Assembly: GCF_001039355.2 (NCBI RefSeq)
Contig: NW_019775689.1
Span: 76,671 to 128,433 of the forward strand
Source: Lingula anatina
Lineage: Eukaryota; Brachiopoda; Lingulata; Lingulida; Lingulidae
Direction of reading: 5' to 3'
DNA length: 51,763 nt
The position numbers and the translations under genes are program-made. Within the stretch, counting starts at the first letter, position 1, and each line of letters begins with the position of its first letter. Shown here piece by piece: positions 12,801 to 21,131 of the stretch. The notes below the pieces were generated by a model. That model was not told where the DNA came from and did not search any database. It worked only from the letters and a program-made list of their open reading frames with translations.

Positions 12801-15800
12801 ATGTCCTCGGTTGTAATGTGTAGTGTCTGTCCGTGTGTGTGTCCGTGTGTGTCCTCGGTTAGAATGTAAAATTCTTGTCAGCAAAAAATTAGTTTTTATA
12901 AAAAATTAATTTATAACATTCATACTCGAATAGATTTTACCCTAAATTGAATGTTTTTATTTTGATTTAACCAAGGAATAAGATGTCCTCGGTTGTATGG
13001 TGTTGTGCTGATGTCCTCGGTTGGTACACATAGACAAGTGTGTGTGTGTGTGTGTGTGTGTTTAACCTTTTCAAGGAAGAGTAAGGCACTCTCAGTTGAT
13101 TTGTGATTGTTGGTTCAATACTACCCTATTTAAACTTGTAAACATGTATATATTGTGCAGATGATTTCATTATTAATCTTTAGATCTTATAACATAATAT
13201 CGAAATAAAAATTTTAATCATGGTTTACGTAAGGGTGACATGTAGCTTTGTAATTTACACTGGTTGGAAAATGTCGGATGACCATCGTCCTTGTCAAAGT
13301 GGGTGGAATTTGGCAATGTTTTATATGGCACACTGTACCTCGTCTTAGAAGGACACACACAGAAATGCAATGATCATGACATAATGTTTCAAAATGAAAT
13401 CTATATAAATTCATTTCCCTGTATTGACAAGTTTTGTCTTTTGTTTCATAAATTGAAGTGAGGCCCCCAGTTGTGTGTGGTAATAATACCAGATGCTGTG
13501 AGATAGTGGATAACAGTACTGTGTCAAACTGCCAGAATACTACCAACGAAGAAGGTCAAAGTTTACCTTGTCCAGAACCTCTGGTCTGTGTGTGTGAAGA
13601 GGGATACATGTTCAACTCTTCTGTTCCAGATCCACAAAATTGCGTTCCAGGTGAGAACTGGCAGTTAGACTTTATTGCATGGGTGCAGTACCATTACCAC
13701 CATTAGGAAAGGGGGGATTTGAAGTCGACATATTGGTTCTGATGTTCGATGAAAAGTTTGTACTTTATACTTTTCTTCTCAAATATTGGTCCTTGAATAA
13801 ATAAAAACTCGACATAAAAACTGTGCTTAAAAACCCATTTGATGTTATGTTTGTTTTTACCAATTCAACTTAGAGTAAGGAATTTTTTATGATTTAACGG
13901 TTGTCATTTTAATACCCTAGCAGGGGGCTCAGTTTTGATATTTTAAAATCTTTCAATTCTTATTTAAATTTGTATATATTTTGTGCAGGTGATCTTATTT
14001 GTAAACTCTTGAACTTATAACAATATTGTATCCAGGAATAGGGTGTTTGATTTCGATAGTACCGTATTTAAACTGTTAGGATGCAGTATTCACTGGCATT
14101 AGGAAAAGGGGGAAGTGGAAGTCAAGTTATTGGTTTTTAAGTTCGAAGGAAACTTAGTCTTTTATACATTTCTTTTCAAATTATGTGTAACCATTTGAAG
14201 GAAACGCTATGAACTCTTTGTTGTGTTGTTCTGATTTCAACATTATCAAGGGAGTTGCTGTTTTTTATGTAGAGATTAAACCTACGCCAATTTCCTGACA
14301 CCAGTTTGTAGTACATATTGTTTGAAATGGACATAAAAGTTTTCTCTCCCAAATAACTACTTTTACGTCACCAACTGGAACTAGCATATTTACCTCAATG
14401 TATATTGGATGTGACTACGTTATCTCATAAAATGACAATGTTCATTTCCACGGTAGCTAATAGCGGATAAGGAAATAAACCCAATCATATGTAACCGTTA
14501 AAGTTGAATTCCGCGAACACCTCTTTTTCTTTTGATAATTCAGCATTAAACAAATTCCACTATTTTGTCTTTTATCATATGGCTTCATTGATCGAATCAC
14601 CTAAACTTTAAAGTATCTGAAAAATCAATGTTTAAATGATAATTGTTTGAATGATTATATTATTCAAGTGATGCCCCATTGTGTTTAATATTGCCTTTCT
14701 TTTTTCCCCTAGAAATGCCGACATGTCGTAAGTATTACATCAAACATTACATTTGATTTGCAAACGTGCCCTCCCTACTGCTATCTTTCTATAGCCAGAA
14801 ATAGAAAATAATTGGTAAGAATAGTTGGTTTTATGGGCTAGACAAAAAAGCAGAAACGGGAAATTTTAGTTGCTGTATAGAGATAGTCTATAGAGTTCTA
14901 TATTTTACTATTGAGAGAATAATATCAATTAATTCATATCTAAACCAATATATAATATATATTAACATCTTTGTTCACGTTGGCAGAATATGCACATGAT
15001 TGTATGAATATTTTCGTGTACTTTTGCAAAATACATCTTTTCACGTTTTCAGCTGAATCTATCACACAATGTCGTAAGTATGATATTACATTTAACACAA
15101 AAATATTTAATACTAATTTTTCTTCAGTGTAGACCAACTTTCATATGTGTTTATTTTTTGTGTTTTACTTAAGGCTGCTTGCTGCCTCGTTTTACTGATT
15201 TTTAAATTAGTTAAGGTCTTAGATGATAGATAGCCAGGGAGTTTTATAAATTATCTCAGGCACAGTGCATCTTCTATAACCTACATACCAGTGTGTAAAA
15301 AGGCACTACAAGCTAACTGCATGTAAGATGTGGTTTTTAAAATTGAAAATAATTGTGGTAATGGATATTACCTTGCAATCCACGTTATAGGATCATTAAA
15401 AAACGCAGTGAACAAAAAATTGTTGATATGTTGGGAAACTGGTGTATGTTTTGACATTAAGGATTCATTTCTCAAATTTATCGGCAAAAGTGGTGGCAGA
15501 AGTTGTACAATATATAGATTATTTGTATATATATATCATTAATGTGCTTTTCTAATATATTTCTTCTTATCAATTTTTTCAGCTGAACTAACAAGACGGT
15601 GTCGTAAGTATGGCATCTTTTTTAACCTACATAACAGTGTGTAGAAAGAGAATCAACAAGGCAGCAAAGCTGTTAGATGAACACACAATGATGCAAAGAA
15701 TTTTTTTTTTTGACAGTTTTGATGCAATAATACATTATGCTTAACAACAAAGTCAACACCAATTTTTTATTTATCTAACGTGGACACTAAGAATATGTAA

Positions 15801-18800
15801 CTACCATGAGGCTTCATGCCAGTGGGAGTTCAAAGTCCAACATTTTTGCAAAAAAAAAAAAAAAAAATGCCTTTCTTCTTGAAAAATAATGGAATTGAGC
15901 TGGTTTTCCAACTCAAGATGAAATTATATATATGTGGTTTTCCAACTGAAGCTGTACTTCATTTATATGAATCTTTTCTGTATGTTTAATAATAATAATA
16001 ATAATAATAATAATTTATTTGATAAAATTGCAACCCTAAGGTTGAAGTTGTACAAAGAATGTTTAAAAGAAAATTGACAATAAACTTTAAATTATAAAAC
16101 AATAAATTATTCTTAAAATACTACAAATTAAAACGGCATCCATAAATTACTACAAGTTAAAAAGGCAATAATTAATAAAGGAATTTTTAAAACGTTCACT
16201 TTTGGTTGTAAGAATTTGGTGTTTCGTAAAGGGCGGGTGTTTCTTTCAGTCAATAAATGTCCTAACTTTTCACAATTTTTTAATTTTGTATAAAACCTCT
16301 GATACAGCAAATGTCTACGTTTGTCTAGGGTGTCAATGTTACAAACTTTTAAGGCATCATCATAACTGAGACCAGGGCAAATAATCCTTAAAGCTCTCTC
16401 TTGAACTGACTCTAGACATTCAGATTGCTCAGCAGTCAGACCTGGTCCCCATACTGGACATGCATATTCTAAAACTGATCTTATTACAGACTGGTAAATA
16501 GTTAATAAATCTTGTATGTCCAGTTTTGCCCTCTTTAGCTGTCTGAGATAAAAGAGCTTTAAACATGCCTTAGCATACATGATTCGGATGTGTTCAGCCC
16601 ACTTGAGGTCTGGGGTTAAAATAACACCAAGTATCTTAAACTTTTTGACCTTTTCTACACGTTCACCATCTATTTCCAATGTTGGCATTGTAAGATTACA
16701 GTTCTTGGTAAAATTTATGTCCATTGACTTAGTCTTCTTTACATTAAGTTTCATCTTGTTTTGCTTGACCCAGTCAGCCAATTGGTCTATTGCTTGTGGT
16801 AGATGCGGTGTTTTGCCAAATTTGCAAATTTCATAAATGGCGGAACAACAAGTTTTCAGGTCATTTATCATTGCAAGGAAAAGAATGGGGCCTAATTTAG
16901 TGCCCTGAGCCCCCCCACTAGCTGAACCCAATCAGATTTAAAGCTACTGCATTTTACTCGTTGCAACCGTTCGCAAAGGAAGGAATAAATCCAACGTCTT
17001 ACAAAGTCTGGTATCCCTTGAATTTCTAATTTTTTCATTAAGATATGGTGATCAATCCTGTCGAAGTCTTTAGCAAAATCTAAAAATAACACCTGAGCAT
17101 AAGACTTTGTTGTGGGGGATGGTTCAAGTCCTCCTAGTAATTTATGAGTCAATTCAACTAAGGCGTGAGTAGTTGAACTATTCTGAATGCCACCAAACTG
17201 TGCTCTATCAATTTGCAGACCATCTGTAACCCACTTTGTTATCAAAGACTCCAAAATTTTACTTAGAACTGGTGTTTGTGATATAGGTCTAAGATCTGAC
17301 TCTATTACCTTTGGCTGATTCACTTTTGGAATGGGTATTATCTCTGCAGATTTCCAAATTTTTGGTACGCAACCATCCCTTACTGAGCTATTGAAAATTG
17401 CACAAAGTGGTTTTGACAAGTAGTCTGCAAAGTCTCTGAGAACCCAATTTGGAATTTGGTCTGGGCCTTTAGCTTAAGACAGCTTTACTTTGGATAGTAA
17501 TTTTTCTACATCCGCTGTGCAGATAACAAATTTGTCAGGTACTATACAACTCTGCTGGGCATTTCCATCAGGTTGTAAAGGTGACAGGTCTTGGCTGACA
17601 CTATGAAAAAAGGTATTGATTTTGTTTGCCAGAACTGGAAGATTGCCTGAAGATGTGCTATCTGCCAGCAGTTGGAGTAAAGTGACATTGTTTTGCATCC
17701 CAGATAATTCTTTTGATTTTTTCCACCATAGGGAAGAGTTGGACTGTTTCAATGATTCTATTTTATTTTTATAGTATTTTGACTTAAGTTGTTTATTTGT
17801 CCTTTTGATTTTGTTCCTGAGTGCATGTGAAAGGCTAGTATTTCCTTCGCTGAGGGCTCTCTGACGCCGTTTGATGAGGTCCTTGAAATCAGATGTTACC
17901 CAGGGTTTGTCCGTTGTGTGTCTGCTGATGACTCTCATTGGAAGATAGGTGTCAAGGAGATTGTTAATTGTCTCTTCGAAGAACTGGTACTGGTTTGCAC
18001 AAGTGTCCATTTTATACAGTGGTGTCCAATTCACTTTCATGAGCTCATGAGCGAAAAGAATTTTTTTCATTTTTTCCCATGGAGCGACAGCGGATCTTTT
18101 CCTCTTTACCACATGGATTGCGGTTATGATTTGCAGGAAGGGAGAGTACTGCATTGTGGTCGGATGTCCTATTGGCGGTAGTATTTCGGGCACCTTGTAA
18201 TATTGGTCAATGTTAGTGAAGATTTTGTCCAGTATTGATTCTCTTCTTGTACCCTTCCTGACAATCTGTCTCAAGTTGAAGGCTCTCTTAAATTGGTTGT
18301 CAGGGAGTGTGTTAAAGTCACCAATAAGGAAGACTGCTGAATACGGGTGGACCCTGAGGATAAAGTCAGTGGAAGATATGATATGTTGGGTCATACTCTT
18401 GTTATCTGCACCTAGAGGGTGGTAAATTGCGCCAAGGCTGATGTGTGAGAATTCACGACGAGGTAGTCTGTTTGGTCTCAAAGTTATCCATAGTGATTCC
18501 AGGTTGCAGACTAGCTCATTCCATATCTTGAAAGGTATTGATTCTTAGATGTAACAAACCAATCCACCGCCCCTCTTCTGCTCTCTGTCTTTTCTCACTG
18601 TATTATATGCTGTCAGAGATGGATGAGTTGCACCAGCTCCCTGTTATGCAGGCATAATCTATGTCATACTGTTTTAAAATAACAGACAGTTCATTGAGTT
18701 GTAAAATGCACATTTTATACCATTAAGTCAAATTTATAACAAGTACCCCCTCAGATCCAATGTTCCACTGTGATTTCTACAGATGTAAAGAAGTGCCTAT

Positions 18801-19760
18801 TTAATTGAAAAGACGCCACCAAATGTCACCAAATTTACACATAATTAGCATTAGGATGTGCTCGTTAGAGGTCACCTGCCTAATAGCGTGTGCGTCTACC
18901 GCGTACTGTAATTATCTCCTGTAGATGGCGCGACAAGCCTTCAACAAGGGTAATAATTCTGTTTTGTGGGATATTTTCCCATTCTTCCTAAACAGACCAC
19001 TATTTTGTATTTTTTTAACCATTATTCATGTTAGACATGGTATCTAGAATAAAAAGCACTAGTTATAACAATTTACACCTGTGAGCTGATCATTTGTAAA
19101 TAAAAGTATATGGAAGTGGGGGTGGGACAACCTTTTTGACCAATGTTGTACTTGTATAAAACTTAATTATTTTTATTTTTAATTATCATTATTACTAATA
19201 ATCTTTTTATTTTTATTTTACTTTTAAAAACTTTTACGGGATCCAATTTCGGAAATTCATATATATATATATATATTAACCGGGTATATATAATCATTAT
19301 TATTGTAAAATAGTGTGGCCAATGTGAAAGTCGAAATTATATTTACACTTAAATTATATTAACACTTACAGCGGACGTTCAACAAGTCATGTGTGATGGT
19401 ACAACCTATACCTTCAACGACAGCTATCAATATGTCGCAAATAATCTGGCACCGTTGCGATACAGCATCTGTTACTCAGGAAGTAACAACATCATTATAT
19501 CCACATGCAATGCCGCCGACTACGACACGAAGCTGGCTCTTTTTTCCTGTGATGCTATGTCTAATATTGAATCCGGTGGAAGTCAGACATGCAATATCCG
19601 CCAAGGTAACAGTGCGTACTCCAATGACGACTTTGATGGCTGTTCTGGCTTTACCTCTCTGCTCCAGATCCCTCAAGGAGACTTATCCAATGGGACGTAT
19701 GCAATAGGTGTGTACGGGTTTGGTATCGGAGGGACCTTCAAGGTCTCTATCTCTTGTTAA
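1306..19760 (+). CDS. Array gene 1: secreted EGF/EB-like module array with PPC-like C-terminus (5' end outside window)
   Basis: Gene model assembled by eye from splice signals. Exons: entry exons 1306-1635 and 3311-3640, thirteen 192-nt module exons (2168 to 13650), microexons 14713-14727, 15053-15073 and 15583-15603, and terminal exon 19372-19760. All internal junctions are phase 1, so all exons join in one frame. The predicted product is extracellular: disulfide-rich, heavily N-glycosylated repeats, a Cys-Pro hinge, then a PPC-like beta-sandwich. The signal exon must lie upstream, because bases 1-250 match intron 1 of gene 2. The second entry exon follows an N at 2795, so having two may be an assembly artefact. 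Module 12 runs into a gap. Function is unknown; recognition, adhesion or a structural matrix role are possible from architecture alone. Confidence 0.75.
2168..2359 (+). CDS. Module exon 1, gene 1
   Basis: Reference description for all module exons: 192 nt, phase 1-1, 64 residues, acceptor TTGAAG|TG, donor CCAG|GTGAG. Cysteine pattern C-x5-CC-x10-C-x12-C-x5-C-x-C-x15-C (8 Cys). The C-terminal half (CVCEEGY...C) resembles EGF-like or EB folds. Four N-x-S/T sequons at module residues 9, 19, 27 and 53. This copy has NNT at the second sequon and ends NCIP rather than NCVP. Confidence 0.85.
2796..3310 (+). repeat. Duplicated intron 1 segment after an N join
   Basis: Sequence after the N at 2795 repeats intron 1 (compare 1-250 and 29035-29330) and leads into a second entry exon. 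It lacks the 251-1160 retrotransposon. The N sits just where the next module's acceptor would be expected, so this may be a contig join rather than a true tandem copy. Confidence 0.7.
3311..3640 (+). CDS. Entry exon (type A), gene 1 second copy
   Basis: 330 nt, phase 1-1, nearly identical to 1306-1635 (for example CPGHQRKHGG in place of CPGHPRKHDS, and RRHSIYC in place of KRHSIYC). Same acceptor and donor. If both entry exons are real and spliced in, the protein has two basic Cys-rich entry domains separated by one module. The N join at 2795 makes an allelic or assembly duplicate equally likely. Confidence 0.7.
4089..4280 (+). CDS. Module exon 2, gene 1
   Basis: Standard 64-residue module, phase 1-1, all 8 Cys and 4 sequons present. 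Variant residues: EVVDNST, CVCEEGYM, SSDPDP. Flanking introns match those of module 1, as expected if 1-2794 and 2796-4700 are copies of one region. Confidence 0.85.
4723..4914 (+). CDS. Module exon 3, gene 1 (LEPR/EKG subtype)
   Basis: Standard module with the subtype signature PCLEPRVCVCEKGYM and SSVPDP, shared with modules 7 and 11. All cysteines and sequons are kept. Downstream intron starts GTGAGAACAGGCAG and belongs to a different intron class (with a G-run near 4975) from the CATTGTTGGTTAAAG introns. Confidence 0.85.
5002..5640. repeat. Intronic direct duplication across N at 5321
   Basis: About 319 bp (5002-5320) are repeated almost exactly at 5322-5640, with the single N between. 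The paralogous intron at about 8474-8795 holds the segment once, so this is best read as an unmerged contig overlap. Confidence 0.85.
5896..6087 (+). CDS. Module exon 4, gene 1
   Basis: Standard module, phase 1-1. Starts with Lys in place of Arg (V-K-P-P); variants PLACVCEEGYL and SSDPNP. All 8 Cys and 4 sequons kept. Its higher-order partner is module 8, which shares almost identical introns but differs at about 10 of 192 exon bases. Confidence 0.85.
6354..6650. repeat. Intronic repeat ending in an (AT)n tail, copy 1
   Basis: About 265 bp beginning GCATAAAAAGCTAAACAC and ending GATCCGGGCCTTTGAC, followed by (AT)n(GT)n. It recurs at 9530-9822 and 48769-49100. Sequence on both sides is ordinary array intron. 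It contains AT-rich short repeats (AATTTGGTCAATTAACTTGG). A retroposed or satellite-like insert that predates the duplication is likely; the family is not recognised. Confidence 0.55.
6880..7071 (+). CDS. Module exon 5, gene 1
   Basis: Standard module. Variants: V-M-C in place of V-V-C before the first cysteine, and SSDSDP. Donor CCAG|GTGAGAACTTTCATTGC. Partner in the higher-order duplication is module 9. Confidence 0.85.
7501..7692 (+). CDS. Module exon 6, gene 1
   Basis: Standard module with EIVDNST and CVCDEGYM. The acceptor region has the rare TTTCTTAAATTGAAG form, shared only with module 10, although the two exons differ at about six bases. Confidence 0.85.
8196..8387 (+). CDS. Module exon 7, gene 1 (LEPR/EKG subtype)
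   Basis: Standard module, subtype LEPRVCVCEKGYM and SSVPDP. The second sequon reads NTT, still a valid sequon. Shares its exon and intron with module 11. Confidence 0.85.
9050..9241 (+). CDS. Module exon 8, gene 1
   Basis: Standard module. Keeps the V-K-P-P start of module 4, but from the second sequon onward carries the ACTGTGTC...TGCCAG...AACGAA haplotype otherwise seen in module 13, with CVCDEGYM. This mosaic is a gene-conversion candidate. Confidence 0.85.
9530..9822. repeat. Intronic repeat ending in an (AT)n tail, copy 2
   Basis: Second copy of the 6354-6650 element, at the same place relative to the modules, ending GATCCGGGCCTTTGAC then (AT)n(GT)n. Confidence 0.55.
10056..10247 (+). 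CDS. Module exon 9, gene 1
   Basis: Standard module with CVCKEGYM (Lys where most have Glu or Asp) and SSDPNP. All Cys and sequons kept. Confidence 0.85.
10677..10868 (+). CDS. Module exon 10, gene 1
   Basis: Standard module with EVVDNST, CVCEEGYM, SSVPDP. Flanking intron differs from that of module 6 by about two bases in 210, while the exons differ by about six in 192. Confidence 0.85.
11379..11570 (+). CDS. Module exon 11, gene 1 (LEPR/EKG subtype)
   Basis: Standard module matching module 7. The donor context changes to CCAG|GTGAGTTCTG, so the downstream intron is of a different class, marking the end of the higher-order duplication. Confidence 0.85.
11982..12041 (+). mobile_element. MITE fragment (same family as 36508-36755)
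   Basis: About 60 bp (core GGAGCATATCATTCCACAG) match the interior of the TA-flanked MITE at 36508-36755 and a fragment at 35074-35134. TIRs are absent, so this is an internal remnant within an intron. Confidence 0.6.
12317..12478 (+). CDS. Module exon 12, gene 1, truncated by assembly gap
   Basis: First 162 nt of a module exon (V-R-P-S-V-V start, CVCDEGFMFNT) before an 84-N gap. Donor and last cysteine are not visible. Sequence beyond the gap is not ordinary array intron until about 13062. Confidence 0.75.
12479..12562. other. Assembly gap (84 N)
   Basis: Run of undetermined bases that interrupts module exon 12. Confidence 0.98.
12563..13062. repeat. Foreign insert in intron with repeated TGTCCTCGGTT
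   Basis: About 500 bp unlike the array introns. The word TGTCCTCGGTT recurs four times (near 12803, 12850, 12983 and 13012), interspersed with GTGTCCGTGTGTG runs and ending in (TG)n, after which array intron resumes at TTTAACCTTTTCAAGGAAG. Probably a repeat-derived insert; no coding potential recognised. Confidence 0.5.
13459..13650 (+). CDS. Module exon 13 (last), gene 1
   Basis: Standard module with EIVDNST, TGCCAG/AACGAA haplotype, CVCEEGYM and SSVPDP. Its final G plus AA of the first microexon gives Glu. The intron downstream (13651-14712) is unique sequence with no other exon recognised. Confidence 0.85.
14713..14727 (+). CDS. 15-nt hinge microexon 1, gene 1
   Basis: Acceptor TTTTTTCCCCTAG, exon AAATGCCGACATGTC, donor GTAAGT. 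Phase 1-1: joins as Glu-Met-Pro-Thr-Cys, and its last C combines with CT of the next microexon to give Pro. The same exon with the same borders occurs at 36080-36094 in gene 2. Confidence 0.75.
15053..15073 (+). CDS. 21-nt hinge microexon 2, gene 1
   Basis: Acceptor CACGTTTTCAG, 21 nt, donor GTAAGT. Phase 1-1, encoding Pro-Glu-Ser-Ile-Thr-Gln-Cys. The matching region in gene 2 is lost in a deletion of about 400 bp. Confidence 0.7.
15583..15603 (+). CDS. 21-nt hinge microexon 3, gene 1
   Basis: Acceptor CAATTTTTTCAG, 21 nt, donor GTAAGT. Phase 1-1, encoding Pro-Glu-Leu-Thr-Arg-Arg-Cys; its final C plus CG of the terminal exon gives Pro. Paralogue at 36816-36836. Confidence 0.75.
16128..16914 (-). 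pseudogene. LINE reverse transcriptase, C-terminal part
   Basis: Open frame from GGAQGTKLGPILFLAMINDL onward. Between MINDLKTCC and the LPQAIDQLADWVKQNKMKLN helix the catalytic Asp-Asp motif expected of LINE RTs is missing, replaced by about 20 unrelated residues, which suggests an internal deletion. Confidence 0.75.
16915..17419 (-). pseudogene. LINE reverse transcriptase, N-terminal fingers/palm
   Basis: Frame encoding KIWKSAEIIPIPK, SDLRPIS, SKILESLI, and the palm motif LFLDFAKDFDRIDHH (first catalytic Asp present). Ends in a frameshift just before the GGAQGTKLGP block. Confidence 0.75.
17474..18481 (-). pseudogene. LINE endonuclease and linker
   Basis: 335-residue open frame with AIYHPLGADN, FLIGDFNTLPDN (endonuclease Asn/Asp motif), then the linker region with KPWVTSDFKDLIKRRQRAL typical of CR1/Jockey ORF2 between endonuclease and RT. 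The endonuclease N-terminus continues in another frame to about 18710. Confidence 0.75.
18716..19371. other. Intron remainder, no gene recognised
   Basis: AT-rich intron with a possible decayed repeat (18740-19145, ending GGGACAACCTTTTTGACCA) and an (AT)n run at about 19261-19276. No exon-like reading frame with splice signals was seen. Confidence 0.5.
19372..19760 (+). CDS. Terminal exon, gene 1: PPC-like beta-sandwich domain
   Basis: Acceptor CACTTACAG, phase 1, 128 codons then TAA. Reads PDVQQVMCDGTTYTF ... ISTCNAADYDTKLALF ... CSGFTSLLQIPQGDL ... GTYAIGVYGFGIGGTFKVSI-S-C. The pattern I-S-T-C..DYDT.L.L, then a Cys/Ser turn, then G-x-Y-x-I-x-V-x-G-x(n)-G-x-F-x-V-x-I is that of bacterial pre-peptidase C-terminal (PPC) type beta-sandwiches. 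The paralogue at 37996-38387 confirms the exon. The domain call is by eye. Confidence 0.75.
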
Positions 19761-19963
19761 AGATATGAGCAATACCAAAATCTGAACTGGAGGGATGATC
19801 TGCCCGAGCCTAGCTGAGTTGCTAAAGACTACAATTTTCTTCCAAAATGTTGTTAGCTTATTGACAAAGCCAAATGACAGAACAGAAAGTTGAAATGAAG
19901 ATAATACATGTATCTCTTCATATACTGTGATAGGCTATTAAAAAAACTCAATATGCCACCAGG

Positions 19964-19969
19964 AATAAA
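19964..19969 (+). terminator. Poly(A) signal AATAAA of gene 1
   Basis: AATAAA about 204 nt after the stop codon. An equivalent hexamer lies 190 nt after the gene 2 stop. Confidence 0.5.
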
Positions 19970-21027
19970 ATATCAACATGAAAAATAAGAATTTCCTTGT
20001 TTATAATTTTTGCATTATTCAAAGAGAAAAGCGAGCAAGAATTCCCTAATACCTATAACCATTTCCAAACTGATATTTGATATCTCTGCCAAAACTAAGA
20101 GATAGTAATACAGGCCTTTAAAAAGCATTTTTCGTTCATATTTTAAAAAAATCATTGAACTTTGTCATTTTTTTACCAAGTACACCACAATGCATTTTGA
20201 TAACATGATTGGCTTATGTAACAAAATAAAATGGAACAAGAATCCCGTGGTTAAAAGGTATGCTCACAAAGAATAAAATAACTCCTTGTTAAATCGGATT
20301 ATAAAAATAAAGTTAAGTAATATCAGGAATGTATACAATTAAAGATAATAATTAGTGAATCAAGTATGGAGAAATAAATAGCGACTTTGGACGGACCGAT
20401 GCACACGCCTACATCAATATAAATCACTGTCGCAATAGAATTTGGGCATTGAACATGCAAGAAGGCAATGGTTTCCTCTTGTAGAACTTACATAATGGCT
20501 ATGTGATAACATCTCAAACAATTATGGTAAAGTGTTGCATTGCAGTGGTTATGCAGTGGTAAACTAGCCAATCATATTTATTGGACTTGTAGCATTGGGT
20601 CATTTGCATATTTGGTACTATAATAAAGAGCTGCACAGGTAGTGCAGTGGTTAGTTATTGTTCACTTGTGTTAGAGTTACTTACTTCAGGTGTCCAGGTA
20701 GACTTCAACAGATATTATTAATTTGTAAAAATACCAAAATATTCAGTGTGCTACACTCTTTTTTTATGCATACCCTTCCTCTAAACAGGTTATAGGTCTA
20801 CTATAGAAACGTGTATTTATAGGATTATTATTTATGCAGACTTATGTAATTTACTCTTCTGTTTCAGATAGCGATCATTGTCAAGTTGGACCAATAAACG
20901 CTTAACGACAAATAGTACATAGTACTTATTTAATATTTGCATATAAACGCTGAGAAAGGCATCAAAGTATTTTATTTCATTTTTAATACAGCTAGTTTTC
21001 CGGGTTTCAGCTGTGCCCATGAAATAA

Positions 21028-21101
<74 letters not shown>

Positions 21102-21131
21102 TACATAACTCTTTTTTATTATTTCTTATTA
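19970..21131. other. Intergenic spacer with (AT)n
   Basis: AT-rich spacer between convergent array gene 1 and GTPase A1, homologous to 38583-39570. Contains a long (AT)n tract at 21030-21099. No gene recognised. Confidence 0.6.
21030..21099. repeat. (AT)n microsatellite
   Basis: About 70 bp of pure AT between array gene 1 and GTPase A1. Confidence 0.95.

Larger units (their letters stand above)
15985..18715 (-). mobile_element. Dead CR1/Jockey-like LINE in the last intron of gene 1
   Basis: On the minus strand, endonuclease remnants (YDIDYACITGSW near 18650, GDFN at about 18315-18325) are followed by reverse transcriptase (LRPISQTPVLSKILE near 17290, LFLDFAKDFDRIDHHILMKK near 17050-17100, GGAQGTKLGP at about 16885-16915) and the C-terminal region (LGVILTPDLKW, YACPVWGPGL). 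The 3' end is a (TTA)n tail, plus-strand 15990-16013, as in CR1-type elements. Frameshifts near 17470 and 16915, plus loss of the Y/F-x-D-D segment after MINDLKTCC, make it inactive. It lies antisense to gene 1. Confidence 0.85.

Noticed and set aside
2168-13650. Tandem repeated units as a CRISPR-like or satellite array
   Set aside because: The repeats are 192-nt coding exons with splice borders, separated by 400-800 bp introns, in an animal genome.
17918-18425. Plus-strand frames opposite the LINE
   Set aside because: Antisense shadows of the minus-strand endonuclease frame.
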